This document shows, piece after piece, positions 10,930-20,660 of a stretch of 64,000 nucleotides of DNA (position 1 is its first letter; the number at the start of each line of letters is the position of its first letter). The stretch lies in NCBI RefSeq assembly GCF_963662255.1, contig NW_026912196.1, forward strand, positions 942,501 to 1,006,500, read 5' to 3'. The DNA comes from Cinclus cinclus. Taxonomy: Eukaryota > Chordata > Aves > Passeriformes > Cinclidae. A program made the position numbers and the translations under genes. The notes under the pieces were generated by a model. The model worked only from the letters and a program-made list of their open reading frames with translations. It was not told the DNA's origin and ran no database searches.

Positions 10930-11515
10930 GACTGTTGCCAGGGACACTGCACTGACCCCCACTAGTGGGTTTGGGTGCCAGGGCAACCCTCATCAGTTCA
11001 AGTTGCCTTGGAAACCACCCCAAGGAGCCATTTGTGCAGTCAGGTTCCATGGGCACTTGCATGCAGACCTGTTGTGTCCTCAGCTGCCATGGCAAGCCTG
11101 AGGACAAAGCGGTGCCGGGGCTGGTCCAGCTTGAACTGCACTGACACTCATTGATGCAGTCAGGTGCCATGGCAACAGCCACAGAGACCCCTTCCTCAGT
11201 TTGGTACCACGGCAGCCAACGCCTGGAGCCATTGTGATGGCTGCTTGTCATGGAAACCTGCCCTGGGCCCCTTGCTCAGGGCTGCTGTCACTGCCCAGAG
11301 CCAGAGGGGATCCCTCGCTGGGGGCTTGTGCCATGGCCACCTGCCCTGTGCCGCGCTGGCTGGGCAGGCGCAGCGGGACCAGCAGCAAACCCCAGGGCCA
11401 GGGCCAAAGGCCAGCTCAGCCAGACAGAAAGGTCAGCTGGGCACTGTTTCCATGGCAAGCCTCACTGGGACAGGACACCTGGGTCACCTGGCATGGCACT
11501 TGCCATGGAAACCCC
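10930..11515 (+). promoter_or_regulatory. Cluster of RFX X-box-like motifs
   Basis: About ten imperfect palindromes of the type GTTGCCATGGCAAC, the RFX-family X-box shape, are packed into under 600 bp. Clear examples are at 10934, 10975, 11002, 11044, 11083, 11164-11176 (GTGCCATGGCAAC, the best match), 11245, 11446 and 11499. Many are spaced 39-42 bp apart, suggesting an old minisatellite. Each arm has a copy. RFX proteins binding such sites is established knowledge; occupancy here is inference. Confidence 0.5.
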
Positions 11516-11766
11516 TTGTAGGGCCTGATGCCACGGACGCTGGCACCGAGACACTGCTGGGGTCGGGTGCTGAGCACAGGCTCCATCACACACAGATGGT
11601 TTTGCTCTTGCTGAGCTTGCACAGAGCCAAGGCCTTTCCTGCCCCTCGTCCAGCCACGCTGGGGAGGGGCTGGGGGTGCTGGGGAGCTTGGGAGGGGACA
11701 CAGCCAGGACAGGTGACCCCAACTGACCCGGGGGAGATCCCGGACCATGGGACATCATGCTCAGCG

Positions 11767-11835
11767 TATAAAGTGGGGGGAAGAAGGCAGAAACCAGGGG
11801 ACATTTGCAGTGGTGGCGTTTGTTTTCCCAGGTAA
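11767..11835 (+). promoter_or_regulatory. Candidate TATA promoter with downstream splice donor
   Basis: TATAAAG at 11767-11773 is followed by a G-run. About 60 bp downstream is a strong donor, CCCAG|GTAACT, at about 11830. That geometry would fit a short non-coding first exon running toward the PIM gene. It lies just downstream of the X-box-like cluster and is conserved in all four arms, always pointing inward to the P module. There is no transcript evidence. Confidence 0.35.
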
Positions 11836-11862
11836 CTCCTAGGCACGATGGGACTCAGTTTC

Positions 11863-12558
11863 ACCAGTGGCCAGGGTCAGCACCAAAGACACAGACACCA
11901 GCTGAAGGAATTGTGTAATTTATATAACGCAAAACTGCAAAGAATCACAGAAGGAGAAGCTCAGCAATGCACCCAGTCCTCACTCCCAAGAAGTGCCCGC
12001 AGTGATTAAGAAAGATCCATCAGCAGTTCCCCCCAGACTTTACCATCACCCAGATGCACACATCAGCTGGGGGAAGCTGTCACAGCCAAGGACTGCAGAG
12101 CCACTCCCGGACACTGGGAATTCCTGCAGGTGCCTCCAGCCACAGCTGAGGCTTCCAGCCCCGCTGAGAGAGGGCCCAGCTCTGACAGCGCTGAAGAAAC
12201 AAACTGACAGCACTTCTAGTGCAGCAACATGTGGTTTCATTCTCCTCTTGGCTCACACCCAGAGCCTGGCCAGGGCTCAAGGAGGAACCCAAGGAGTTGG
12301 CTTTGACCAAACACACCCCAAACAAGGCCAGATGTTGGATTTCATGGCCTTGTTCGGCTTCTAAATAAACAAAGGTCAATCCACCTTTCACTCATGAGTG
12401 CATACATCTATCACAGCGCTCATGTCCGTGCATAGTTTGGTCATATGTGGATACAAAGGTAACATTTGGTTGGAAGGTTCATCCAGAGATCCCCTTTGGC
12501 TCAGGGCCTGGTGTTCAGCCCTCAGTCAGGGCCTCTTGTCCAGCCTTTGGTACTTCAG
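11863..12558 (-). mobile_element. Solo LTR of ERV-E
   Basis: About 696 bp matching the LTRs of the ERV-E proviruses in the other three arms. Reading on the plus strand, up to about 11940 it has the diagnostic bases of the 3' LTR (gtgtaatttatataacg, aactgcaaag). After 11949 it has those of the 5' LTR (gaaggagaag, cccagtcctcact). The outer flanks match the left and right flanks of the complete proviruses. This is therefore the product of an LTR-LTR exchange that removed about 4.0 kb. Confidence 0.9.
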
Positions 12559-12610
12559 GCATGCGATTTACTGCTGGGCTTGACAGTGCTGGGTGAACAG
12601 CAGGACTGCA

Positions 12611-12663
12611 TGAGCTCTGAGGTCTTTCCCAACTGGAAGGATTCTGTAATTCCAGGATTCCAT
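12611..12663 (+). mobile_element. CR1 LINE 3'-end fragment
   Basis: The phrase gaggtctttcccaactgg followed by gattctgtaattccaggattc resembles the 3' end of avian CR1 retrotransposons, which end in repeats of a gattctatga type. Only the extreme 3' end remains. Confidence 0.55.
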
Positions 12664-13390
12664 CTGCTGCATTCAGCTAGGTCCATGTTAGCAGCATTCC
12701 TTGAGTCCAAAAGGCCCCTCTTGGTCAGCCCTTGTGGCCTAAGGCTCCAGCTCCTTTAGCTCCTGCTGCTAAGCTGCTCATGCTGAACGAGAGGGCTCAG
12801 GGAGAAGAAGAATACAGCTCATGCAATTCCTTCTGGGACGCTGAGAGGGGAGGGTGTGGCACCAGGAGCACTGTTTGCTGTGGCCTCATCTCTACCCTTC
12901 AGGCCCTTCAGTGCTTTGAAGCAGCCAAGAGCTTTCTTCAAGGGTGCAAGGAAGCAGCTGTTCCTGCTCCCAGCTCTGGCTCTTCCCACTCTCTGACCTT
13001 GACTGGTTTTGTCCCTCTGGCTGTGCCCTCTGCTCCCCCTGTGCTTGGTGGCTGCTGCCCAGGACTGTGGCACTGGCACACATCAAGGGCTCCAGCCCCT
13101 CCTTTCTCTGCCCTTGCAGCTGCCTGCTCACAGCAGCCTTTTCCACCTGGAAGCTCCCCATGGAGAGGGAGTCCCCACCTCTGTTCCCTGCACAACCTCC
13201 AGGATGCCAGCGCTGCCATCTCCAGTCCCTGCTGGCACTGAGGGCTCCCAGGTGCTCCAGGCTGCTGTGACACCACTGCACACCGCAGGGAACAGTGCCA
13301 GGAGGACTTGAGCTGTGCTGCTCCATCAGTCTGTGCCCACCAAAGGGGAAAAGCCTCAGCCCTGCAGGGCCAGGAGCTGCTCACAACTCT
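12664..13390. repeat. D block, inner end of arm R1
   Basis: GC-rich arm sequence with no recognised gene. Positions to about 13300 are near-identical, inverted, to 19918-20560. From 13309 to 13390 a diverged inverted match to 19383-19500 continues, so the original arms reached further in than the present near-identical part. A 326-codon minus-strand frame runs from here into P1 but resembles no protein. Confidence 0.65.
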
Positions 13391-14700
13391 TGTGGCCAGA
13401 ATGTCTGCTGAGGGCCAGCCAGGCTGCTGCAGTGGCACCGACCTCCCAGCCACCACCATTGCAGTCATGTCTCCTGGGCCTGGCTCTTCCCTTTCCTCTG
13501 TCCCTCTCCTGCCCCTGCAGGGATGAAGAGTTTTGCCATTAATATCTTGTCCCCAAGGTGCTGGGGCCAATTGCTTCCCAGTCGGGTTCCTGGAGCACGA
13601 GTGGCTTTGCAGAGCCCAGCCAGAAATGACCCCTGAAGCTGCAGCTCTGCAGTGGTGGCCACCAGGCCGGGTTGCCAAGGGAGGCTTGTGGCCATGCCCT
13701 GGAAGAAGCTGCTGCTGCCAAGGTGCCTTTGGTGTCTCAGGCTCTCCCTGGCACAGGTGCCACCACGGCACTCTGCACTTGTGCCCGAGGCCCTCCCTGT
13801 TTTGGGGCTGGCCTGGGCCTTTTCCTGCAGCGGGATCTGCCCTGGCCATGGCACAGGAAAGGCAGTTCCTGCTGCAGCAGGAGGCTCTGCCTGGAACGGG
13901 CTCAAACAACTCCAACAAGGCTCTGTTTGCAAAGCTCCCGGTGGGAAATGAAGAGGGGGATCACGCTGCTTTTGGGGTCAACAATGCTGAAACCAGCCTG
14001 ACTCCTCCATCCCCAAGATCAACATCCTGAGAGGGAGCTGAAGCTGTGGCAGAGCTGGTAAAATGCCCAGAGAAAGGAACAACCAAGTGCCACCGCTGAG
14101 AACTTCTGCAGAGCTGCTGAGTTGGCACAGCCTGGGCACATCTGCCTGACAGGGCAGCACTTCAGACTGGAAGAGCCCCGTGCCAGATTTTAACGGCAGC
14201 GTGTCCCAACATTTCCCTCCTTGGAGGGGTGGGGGCCTTCCTCCCTGCAGTGGGGACACCCCTCAAGGTCACTGCTCCAGGCTGAGCCAAAGGGACTTGC
14301 CCACGGTTGTTGGTTTGGGGCAAGGACATCAATCTCTACTTAATAACTGGTTTTGCTTTAACACAATTGCTTCAAAATTGCATCCTGTCTCACCCTGAGT
14401 GTCCCTGCAGAGGAACAGACACGCAGTTCCACAAGCTCAGGGTTCTCCTTTGATGAGGAATCTGGCATGCAAATGGCCTTGTAAGAAGCATAAAAGCTGA
14501 GGGAATGGACTAGAAATTATTAGAAAAAAATGACCCTTCTTTCAGACAAAGTTCACCCAGTTCACCTGCATTTCCCCGTTTTAGATTCTTTTTGTCATCT
14601 ACTCTGGGAGGGCTGCAGTCAGGGCTGCATTCCCTTACAATTCCTGGTCGATGACTTGTGAGTCTTAGACACTGTAAAGTACCATGAGCTGCAGAGAGTT
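13391..14700. other. P1 upstream flank of the PIM-like gene
   Basis: No exon is recognised. Positions 13391-14040 are GC-rich; 14300-14700 is more AT-rich. An octamer ATGCAAAT at 14467-14474 and an ATAAAAG at 14490-14496 lie close together on the plus strand, 400-700 bp upstream of the possible first exon. They could be promoter elements, but the CpG island further down is the more likely start region. Confidence 0.4.
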
Positions 14701-15020
14701 TGCCTTCCCGTGGCTTTGTTGGAAAGCAATGCTGGAGACATAAGGGCAGTGCTTGGGTGGGGCAGGAATCCTCCAGCCAGGGAACGTGCCCCGGCGGCAG
14801 TGTGTGAGCCTCAGCGGGGCCAATGCACAGCAGCGAGCGAGGGGATTGCTGTGTCACTGTGCGGGAGTCAGGACTCTGGGCCTTGGCTGAACAGGGCAAA
14901 GTTCCCGTGTTTGGACAGACTCAGGGGCTGCCCCGGGGCGCGCGGGGCTCGGGCATGGGGCGTGTGGGGCGAGCGGCGAACGGACACGCGGACACGCGGA
15001 CAAACGGCCCCGGCGCTTCG

Positions 15021-15071
15021 GCAGCAGCGGCAGCAGCGGCAGCAGCAGCGGCAGCAGCAGCAGCAGCAGCG
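15021..15071 (+). repeat. (CAG)n-rich trinucleotide array
   Basis: Interrupted gcagcagcgg units ending in six uninterrupted cag. It is placed upstream of the proposed PIM start codon, so most likely 5' UTR. It is the same length in the second copy (about 45922-45972). Confidence 0.8.
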
Positions 15072-15180
15072 AGTCTACAAGCCCTCTTACTCTCTTTCTT
15101 GTTCATTCTATCCCTTCTCCCCGGGCTCCGTTCCCCAGACCCCCCCGTCGTCTCCCCCTCTCCCCCTGCCGGACCGGGCC

Positions 15181-17662
15181 ATGCCCCCGGCCCGCCCCCG
15201 GCCTCGGGCGGGGCTGCCCCGTCACCTGCCCCGTCCGTCCCACCCCGGGCTCGCCTCTGCCCGGCTCTGGCTTTCGTGGCTGTGGCGGTGCTGGGCGGGC
15301 ATCAGTGCCTGGGGCTGGGGCAGCATCGCTGCCCTTTGGCTTTGCCTGGCCGGAGCCCGAACCCGAGCCCGGCCCCGACCCCGAGCCCGGCCCCGACCCC
15401 CGCCCTTACCCCGGCTCCGGCCCCGCCTCCGGCCCCTGGCCCGGCTGCGGCCCCTGCCCCGGCCCCGGCCCCGGCTCCTCCAGGGGCCCGCTGAGAACAC
15501 ACGCGGCGCGGCCGCTCCCGCCGCCTCCGCTGCGGCTTCCCCGGCCCGAGCTCCGCCGCTCGGCAGCGCGGCCGCCGGCCCCGAGCCGCCAGGGCCCGGG
15601 GCGGGTGGGGATGCCCGGCCCGGGACGGTCGGGGGGCGGTCGGGGGCCGTGTGTGGCCCCGGGCCGAGCGCTGACGGCCGCGTGTCGCCCGCAGGGAAGG
15701 CGCAGGGGGCCTTGCAGGAGCGGTACCGGCTGGGTTCGCTGCTGGGCAGCGGCGGCTTCGGCAGCGTCTTCTCGGGGACCCGGCTCGCGGACGGCGCCCC
15801 GGTGAGTGGCGGGGCCGGCGGCGGGCGGAGGAGGAGGAGGAGGAGGAGGAGGAGGAGGAGGAAGAGGAAGAGATGGAGGGCGGAGGAGGAGGCCGGGGCG
15901 CGGCGGGCCGGGCGGCGATCTGAGCCCGCTGCTGCCCCTTGGTTCGCAGGTGGCCATCAAATGCGTGCGGCGGGATCGCATCCGCCATTGGGGCGAGCTG
16001 GTGAGTGAGCGGGGCCAGCGGCAGAAGCCGGGGCGTTGCGGGCGGCGGGGAGCCGGGGCCCGGCAGGCTGGGAGCCGCCGGGAGCCCTGCAAGGAGAGCG
16101 GGCGTGGGCTGAGCGGGGGATGCAGAGCATCCCGGGCTGGCTGAGGCGTTCCAGAGCCCTGGCACGGCCTCAGCCCCACTGACGGCATCGTGGTCCTCGC
16201 GCAGCCCAACGGCGCCCGTGCGCCCCTGGAGGTCGTGCTGCTGGACAAGGTGTCCACTGGGTTCCGTGGAGTAATTCAGCTCCTGGAGTGGTTTGAGCTG
16301 CCCAGCTGCGTCTTGTTGGTGCTGGAGCGTCCCGAGCCATGTCAGGACCTCTTGGATTTCATCGTGGCTCGGGGCTCCCTGCCGGAGGAGGAGGCGCGGG
16401 GGCTGTTCCGCCAGGTGCTGGAGGCCGTGCGGCACTGCAGCAGCTGTGGGGTCCTGCACCGCGACATCAAACCTAGCAACATCCTCATCGACCTGGCCAC
16501 CGGACAGGCCAAACTGATTGACTTTGGCTGTGGCACCTTCCTCCAGGACACACTCTACACCCAGTTTGCAGGTGAGCCCAGCCTGGGGGATGCCCCTGGG
16601 CATCTCATGGCCCAGCCTGACTGTGGCACCCCGCTTGGATTCCCCGCTTTGCTGCAGGTCATGGGATTGCTTCTCCTGCACCAAAAGTTGCTTTTGAGTG
16701 GGGATCAGAGGGGAGCCAGCTCCCAGCCCTGCCAACGGCATTCACCACCCACTCAGCCGTGGCTGGAGCTGGGGCAGCCAGCCCGACACAAACCCCCTGG
16801 GGGGAGCAAGAGAGGGGGCTCAGACCCGTGCACGGCTCCGTTTGGTGTGCAGGCGAGGAAGGGCTTGGACTGCTTTGCTGCCCCTGTTTGCCTTGGCTTG
16901 TTAATGTTTATTGGGGGCAATGCAAGCAGAGAGGAGAGTGGGTTTTTCCCACCCCTGGGTGGGTTTTTCTTCTGGGTGTCATGGTTGGGCCTTCCCAGGG
17001 CTACTGCTGCCCTCTCCCAACACCAGTGGTTTCTTTTCCGTCCCTCCTTTTTGTACGCCGGAGTCAGGTGTTGGTGACGAGGCAGCGGGTCACTCCTGTG
17101 CCACTGGTGCGGTCCCCCCAATCCCAGGGATGCTGGGGCGAGGCGCTGGGAGCAGCAGCATCCCCGTGATGAGCTCCATCTGTATTCCATAGGGACACGG
17201 TCCTACAGCCCCCCAGAGTGGACCCACCTGAAATGCTACCACGGCGAGGCAGCAACGGTCTGGTCCCTGGGTATCCTGCTGTACCAGATGGTCTGCGGGA
17301 AGCACCCATTCAAGAAGGGCCGGGACATCGTCTGGGGCCAGCTCATGTTCCCACGAGGGCTCTCTCAAGGTGAATCCTCATCTCTGGGATGTGGCACATG
17401 TCCTGCTCTCCTGCTCTCCTCCAAAACAGGGAATTGACTGCAAAGCTCAGGCCCAGCTCTGAGCAGATCCAGCAGAGCCTGGGCACGGGAACAGTGGGGC
17501 AAAGTGAACAGGATCCTCCTCCAGCTGACCGGTGATTTGTGGTTTCTCTCCCCAGAGTGCCAAGATGTTATCAGATGGTGTTTATGCATGCACTCCATGG
17601 ACAGGCCATCTTTGGAAGATCTCTTCTATGACCCCTGGCTGCAGGGTGTTCACCTGCCCTAG
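15181..17662 (+). CDS. PIM1L: PIM1-like serine/threonine kinase, copy 1 (six exons)
   Basis: A PIM-family protein kinase, which phosphorylates Ser/Thr in Arg-rich substrates and is regulated mainly by expression. Supported exons: 2, 15695-15801; 3, 15950-16000; 4, 16205-16571; 5, 17193-17369; 6, 17556-17662 (TAG). All introns are GT-AG, with the same phases as vertebrate PIM1. Exon 1 is a guess: ATG at 15181 to a phase-1 donor at 15604|15605, giving 410 residues. In that model the glycine loop is 158-166, VAIK Lys 181, alphaC Glu 203, hinge ERPEP 235-239, HRDIKPSN Asp 281, DFG Asp 300, SPPEW 322-326 and DRP Arg 392, so the core looks catalytically intact. The exon-1 part has a Trp/Leu-rich hydrophobic run and an Arg/Pro-rich tract. 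It sits in the loop of palindrome 1. The start and exon 1 could differ; exons 2-6 are secure. Confidence 0.85.
15829..15872 (+). repeat. GGA/GAG array in PIM intron 2
   Basis: Uninterrupted aggagg repeats followed by gaagaggaag. The second gene copy is 6 bp shorter here. It lies immediately after the exon 2 donor. Confidence 0.8.
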
Positions 17663-17930
17663 AAGATGGGAGAGCTTCACAGGCACCGTTTGATCCGGGA
17701 GCCTGGATCAAACAGCTCCACACGTGTCTTGGTGATAAGAAGCAAAGAAACACAGACTTTTTTCTCCTGCCTGTACCATGGAGCAGGGGTCATCAGATGG
17801 GAACGTCCGTTCTGGAGCTGGGCTGGTCTTGCAAGCACTGGCGGCCACCATGCATCCTGGTTTTACTTGTCCTGCTTCAGTGATGGCTGAGTCCCTGGGC
17901 AGAACACTGACAGCCTGGTCTGGCCCCCAG
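17663..17930. other. PIM copy 1 3' UTR / intergenic
   Basis: Sequence after the kinase stop. It has no canonical aataaa before the next PIM-like remnant; the first clear aataaa is at about 19095. The 3' end of the transcript is therefore unresolved. Confidence 0.4.
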
Positions 17931-18891
17931 GGAAGGAGCAGCAGCCCCTGGAGAAGCTGTACCACGTGGAGCTGCTGCAAGGACAACCTCAAGGCTGACA
18001 GCCTCTTCCTCGACCTGGCCACTGGCAGCAGGAGATGATGGACTTTGATTCTGGCACCTTCTTCAAAGACACGCTCCACGCCCAGTGTGCAGGTGAGTCC
18101 ACAGCTAGGGGGATGCTCCCAGATCTGGGCATGGCCTGGCCCCTGGCTGGCAACCAAAGGTTCCCCCTTTGCTGGAGTAGATGCAAGGAGTTCTTCAGTG
18201 GGCTGCCAAGGTGCTTTTTGGCTCTGGGCAGCTGCTGAGGGGCTGGATGTGCCATGGCTGGCTGCAGGCTGGGCACGTGTCCTGCCCTCGTGCTCTGCTC
18301 CCAGAGGCAGCAGTGACTGGGAGGTTTGTGCCCAGCTCTGGGCACAGGCAGCATGGCCTGGGCACTGCTCGTGGTTGGGACAAGGGGGACAGGAGCCTTC
18401 AGCTGAGGGGTGGTTTCTGGGTTCTCTCCTTGCAGCCGGGCTCTGCGGATGCTGAGGCAGCTCTGGGCCGTGCCAGGGCTCTGCTGGGCTCAGCCCTGGG
18501 CACGGCTGGGCCCGCTCTGCCCTCACAGGGCTCTGAGAGCTTTGCATCACACGAGCCCGTTCCCAGCACACCGCCTGAGCTTTCTGCTTTTGCAGGTGAG
18601 GGAGACTCTCCTGCAGGCCAAGAGATTGCAGTTAGGGACACACACCCAATTGGCAAGAACCCAAACTCTCCACGGTCCCAGCTGAATGCCTGGATCTCCA
18701 CAGGATGTTTTGTCTGTCTCCATTCCTTTTTGTCTGGAATTGTGCCGTAGCAATTGTGCAATTTCTTCCTCCTCTAGAAGTACCACGAGTGGGCAAAACC
18801 TGGCGAGTGGGCCGTGTTCCTAAGGCAGTGCAGTCTGGAGCTGATGGATGGAGAGTTGCCCTTCTGCACTTCCAAACCAGAGCAAAAAGCT
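17931..18891 (+). pseudogene. Second, decayed PIM-like kinase fragment
   Basis: A degenerate tandem duplicate downstream of the intact gene. After a cag acceptor at 17930, GKEQQPLEKLYHVELLQG matches the start of PIM exon 2. It runs directly into a piece like the end of exon 4 (DNLKADSLFLDLATGSR, a stop, then MDFDSGTFFKDTLHAQCAG) ending in a preserved donor at 18092|18093. The exon 4 DFG reads DFDSG. A possible exon 5 remnant lies at 18778-18891 between a ctctag acceptor and gtaagt donor (ending LMDGELPF); this part is weaker. Exon 2 and exon 4 pieces are fused, the VAIK and HRD regions are missing and there is a stop, so it cannot encode a kinase. Confidence 0.65.
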
Positions 18892-19382
18892 GTAAGTGGG
18901 TCTTTCCATCTTGAAGAAATCACTGACAATTTCAAAGGGAACAGCGCACCTCATTTGAAGGGTGAGAAGGAAGGGCATCTTCAAAAAGGATTTGGGATTT
19001 GACAGAGTTTAGTTTCCCAGTCCTGCTTGGAGCTGGCAGGGCACAAAGCAATTTCCTCTTGCTTCAACCACAATTGAAAATAACAATATTGGAAATAAAC
19101 CCCAACATCGTTTTAAATAGGCTGCTGAGGTCAGTAAGATGGATCCATACCATCAGCACGTTTCTAAAGTAAATAACTTAGTCCTTGTTTTAAAAAGATC
19201 GGTTGCCCCTTTATCCAAAGGTCTGGACTACTTTTCACTAACACGTTGTTTTGTTTGTATCTTTCACATGTTTTCTGTGGTTTTTTTTTCCTTTTCTATG
19301 TTTTTTGTTTTTCCTAGAACAGAAATCCTCTCCTAAAACAGGAGTGTCCTTCGCTCCTGGTTCCCGTGTGGAGCAGCTCCTT
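18892..19382. other. P1 downstream flank
   Basis: AT-richer, no exon recognised. An aataaa lies at about 19095 and could be the polyadenylation signal for the PIM transcription unit. T-rich tracts occur at 19240-19315. Confidence 0.4.
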
Positions 19383-20556
19383 CCCGCTGGCTGAGCTGCC
19401 CAGGCAGAGCCCAGCAGCTCCTGGCCCTGCAGGCCTGAGGCTTTTCCCATTGCTGGGCACGGACTGATGGAGCAGCACAGCTGAACACAGGGACACACAG
19501 AGGGACCAGGAGCAGCTGCCTTTGTCCACCTGGAGCTCCAAGGGCCAAACTCTCAGCAGACAGGGCTGGAAGAGACTTGCAGGCTCCCTGTTTGCTGTGC
19601 TGCCCCCCCTTGTGCCTGGCCCAGCTCTGTGGGGGCAGAGGGAGAAGAAGGGGCAGAGGGAGAAGAAGGGGCAGCTGCCTCCCAGCTCCCAACCCCCAGC
19701 CCAGGGACCCCTGTGTGTGCTTGGGGCACTGTCAGCACCCGCTGCTCCAGCCACCGCTTCTGCTGGCACTGACAGCAACAGCCAAATTGTGGCTGATCCC
19801 GAGGGAGCAGCAGCAGTGCCTGGATCTGATCCCTGACTCTGGGCAGGGCTGGAAAAAAACGACACCCACAGCAGCAGCAGCAGCAGCAGCACATGGACCT
19901 GACTTTGAGCACAGCCCCTGGCACTGTTCCTGCCGTGTGCAGTGGTATCACAGCAGCCTGGGGCACCTGGGAGCCCTCAGTGCCAGCAGGGACTAGAGAT
20001 GGCAGTGCTGGCATCCTGGAGGTTGTGCAGGGAACAGAGGTGGGGACTCCCTCTCCATGGGGAGCTTCCAGGTGGAAAAGGCTGCTGTGAGCAGGCAGCT
20101 GCAAGGGCAGAGAAAGGAGGGGCTGGAGCCCTTGATGTGTGCCAGTGCCACAGTCCTGGGCAGCAGCCACCAAGCACAGGGGGAGCAGAGGGCACAGCCA
20201 GAGGGACAAAACCAGTCAAGGTCAGAGAGTGGGAAGAGCCAGAGCTGGGAGCAGGAACAGCTGCTTCCTTGCACCCTTGAAGAAAGCTCTTGGCTGCTTC
20301 AAAGCACTGAAGGGCCTGAAGGGTAGAGAGGAGGCCACAGCAAACAGTGCTCCTGGTGCCACACCCTCCCCTCTCAGCGTCCCAGAAGGAATTGCATGAT
20401 CTGTATTCTTCTTCTCCCTGAGCCCTCTCGTTCAGCCTGAGCAGCTTAACAGCAGGAGCTAAAGGAGCTGGAGCCTTAGGCCACAAGGGCTGACCAAGAG
20501 GGGCCTTTTGGACTCAAGGAATGCTGCTAACATGGACCTAGCTGAATGCAGCAGAT
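19383..20556 (-). repeat. D block, inner end of arm R1'
   Basis: GC-rich, no gene recognised. It includes a (CAG)n run at about 19868-19890, about two units shorter than the corresponding run in R2'. Positions 19918-20556 are the near-identical inverted match to D in R1. Confidence 0.65.
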
Positions 20557-20609
20557 GGAATCCTGGAATTACAGCATCCTTCCAGTTGGGAAAGACCTCA
20601 GAGCTCATG
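20557..20609 (-). mobile_element. CR1 LINE 3'-end fragment
   Basis: Inverted copy of the CR1 end at 12611-12663; gcatcc here where the other copies have gaatcc. Confidence 0.55.
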
Positions 20610-20660
20610 CAGTCCTGCTGTTCACCCAGCACTGTCAAGCCCAGCAGTAAATCGCATGCC

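Larger units (their letters stand above)
9428..13390 (+). repeat. Palindrome arm R1 (ERV-E deleted form)
   Basis: Left arm of palindrome 1. Its outer part, 9428 to about 11936, pairs with about 25315-27823 (coordinate sum about 37251). Its inner part, about 11950-13300, pairs with 19918-21268 (sum about 33218). The 4.0-kb change in sum is the ERV-E body, present in R1' but absent here. Weaker inverted similarity continues to about 13390, paired with 19383-19500. Order: A block, X-box-like cluster, TATA element, solo LTR, CR1 end, D block. Confidence 0.9.
14900..16260 (+). promoter_or_regulatory. CpG island covering PIM exons 1-3
   Basis: Very GC-rich and CpG-rich sequence, sharply different from the flanks. 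It contains a mixed (CAG)/(CGG)-like array at 15021-15071, a C-rich hexanucleotide array at about 15355-15480 and a GGA/GAG array at about 15829-15872 inside intron 2. Typical of a broad, TATA-less promoter plus 5' exons; many G-runs could form quadruplexes. Confidence 0.7.

Noticed and set aside
12938..13918. 326-codon minus-strand frame in the D block and P1
   Set aside because: Compositional open frame; the corresponding frame in the second unit is broken.
15302..16741. 479-codon minus-strand frame opposite PIM exons 1-4
   Set aside because: Shadow of the GC-rich kinase exons and introns; it crosses well-defined plus-strand splice sites and contains low-complexity runs.
17708..18571. 287-codon minus-strand frame
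   Set aside because: Antisense of the decayed PIM fragment and flank, with no recognisable domain.
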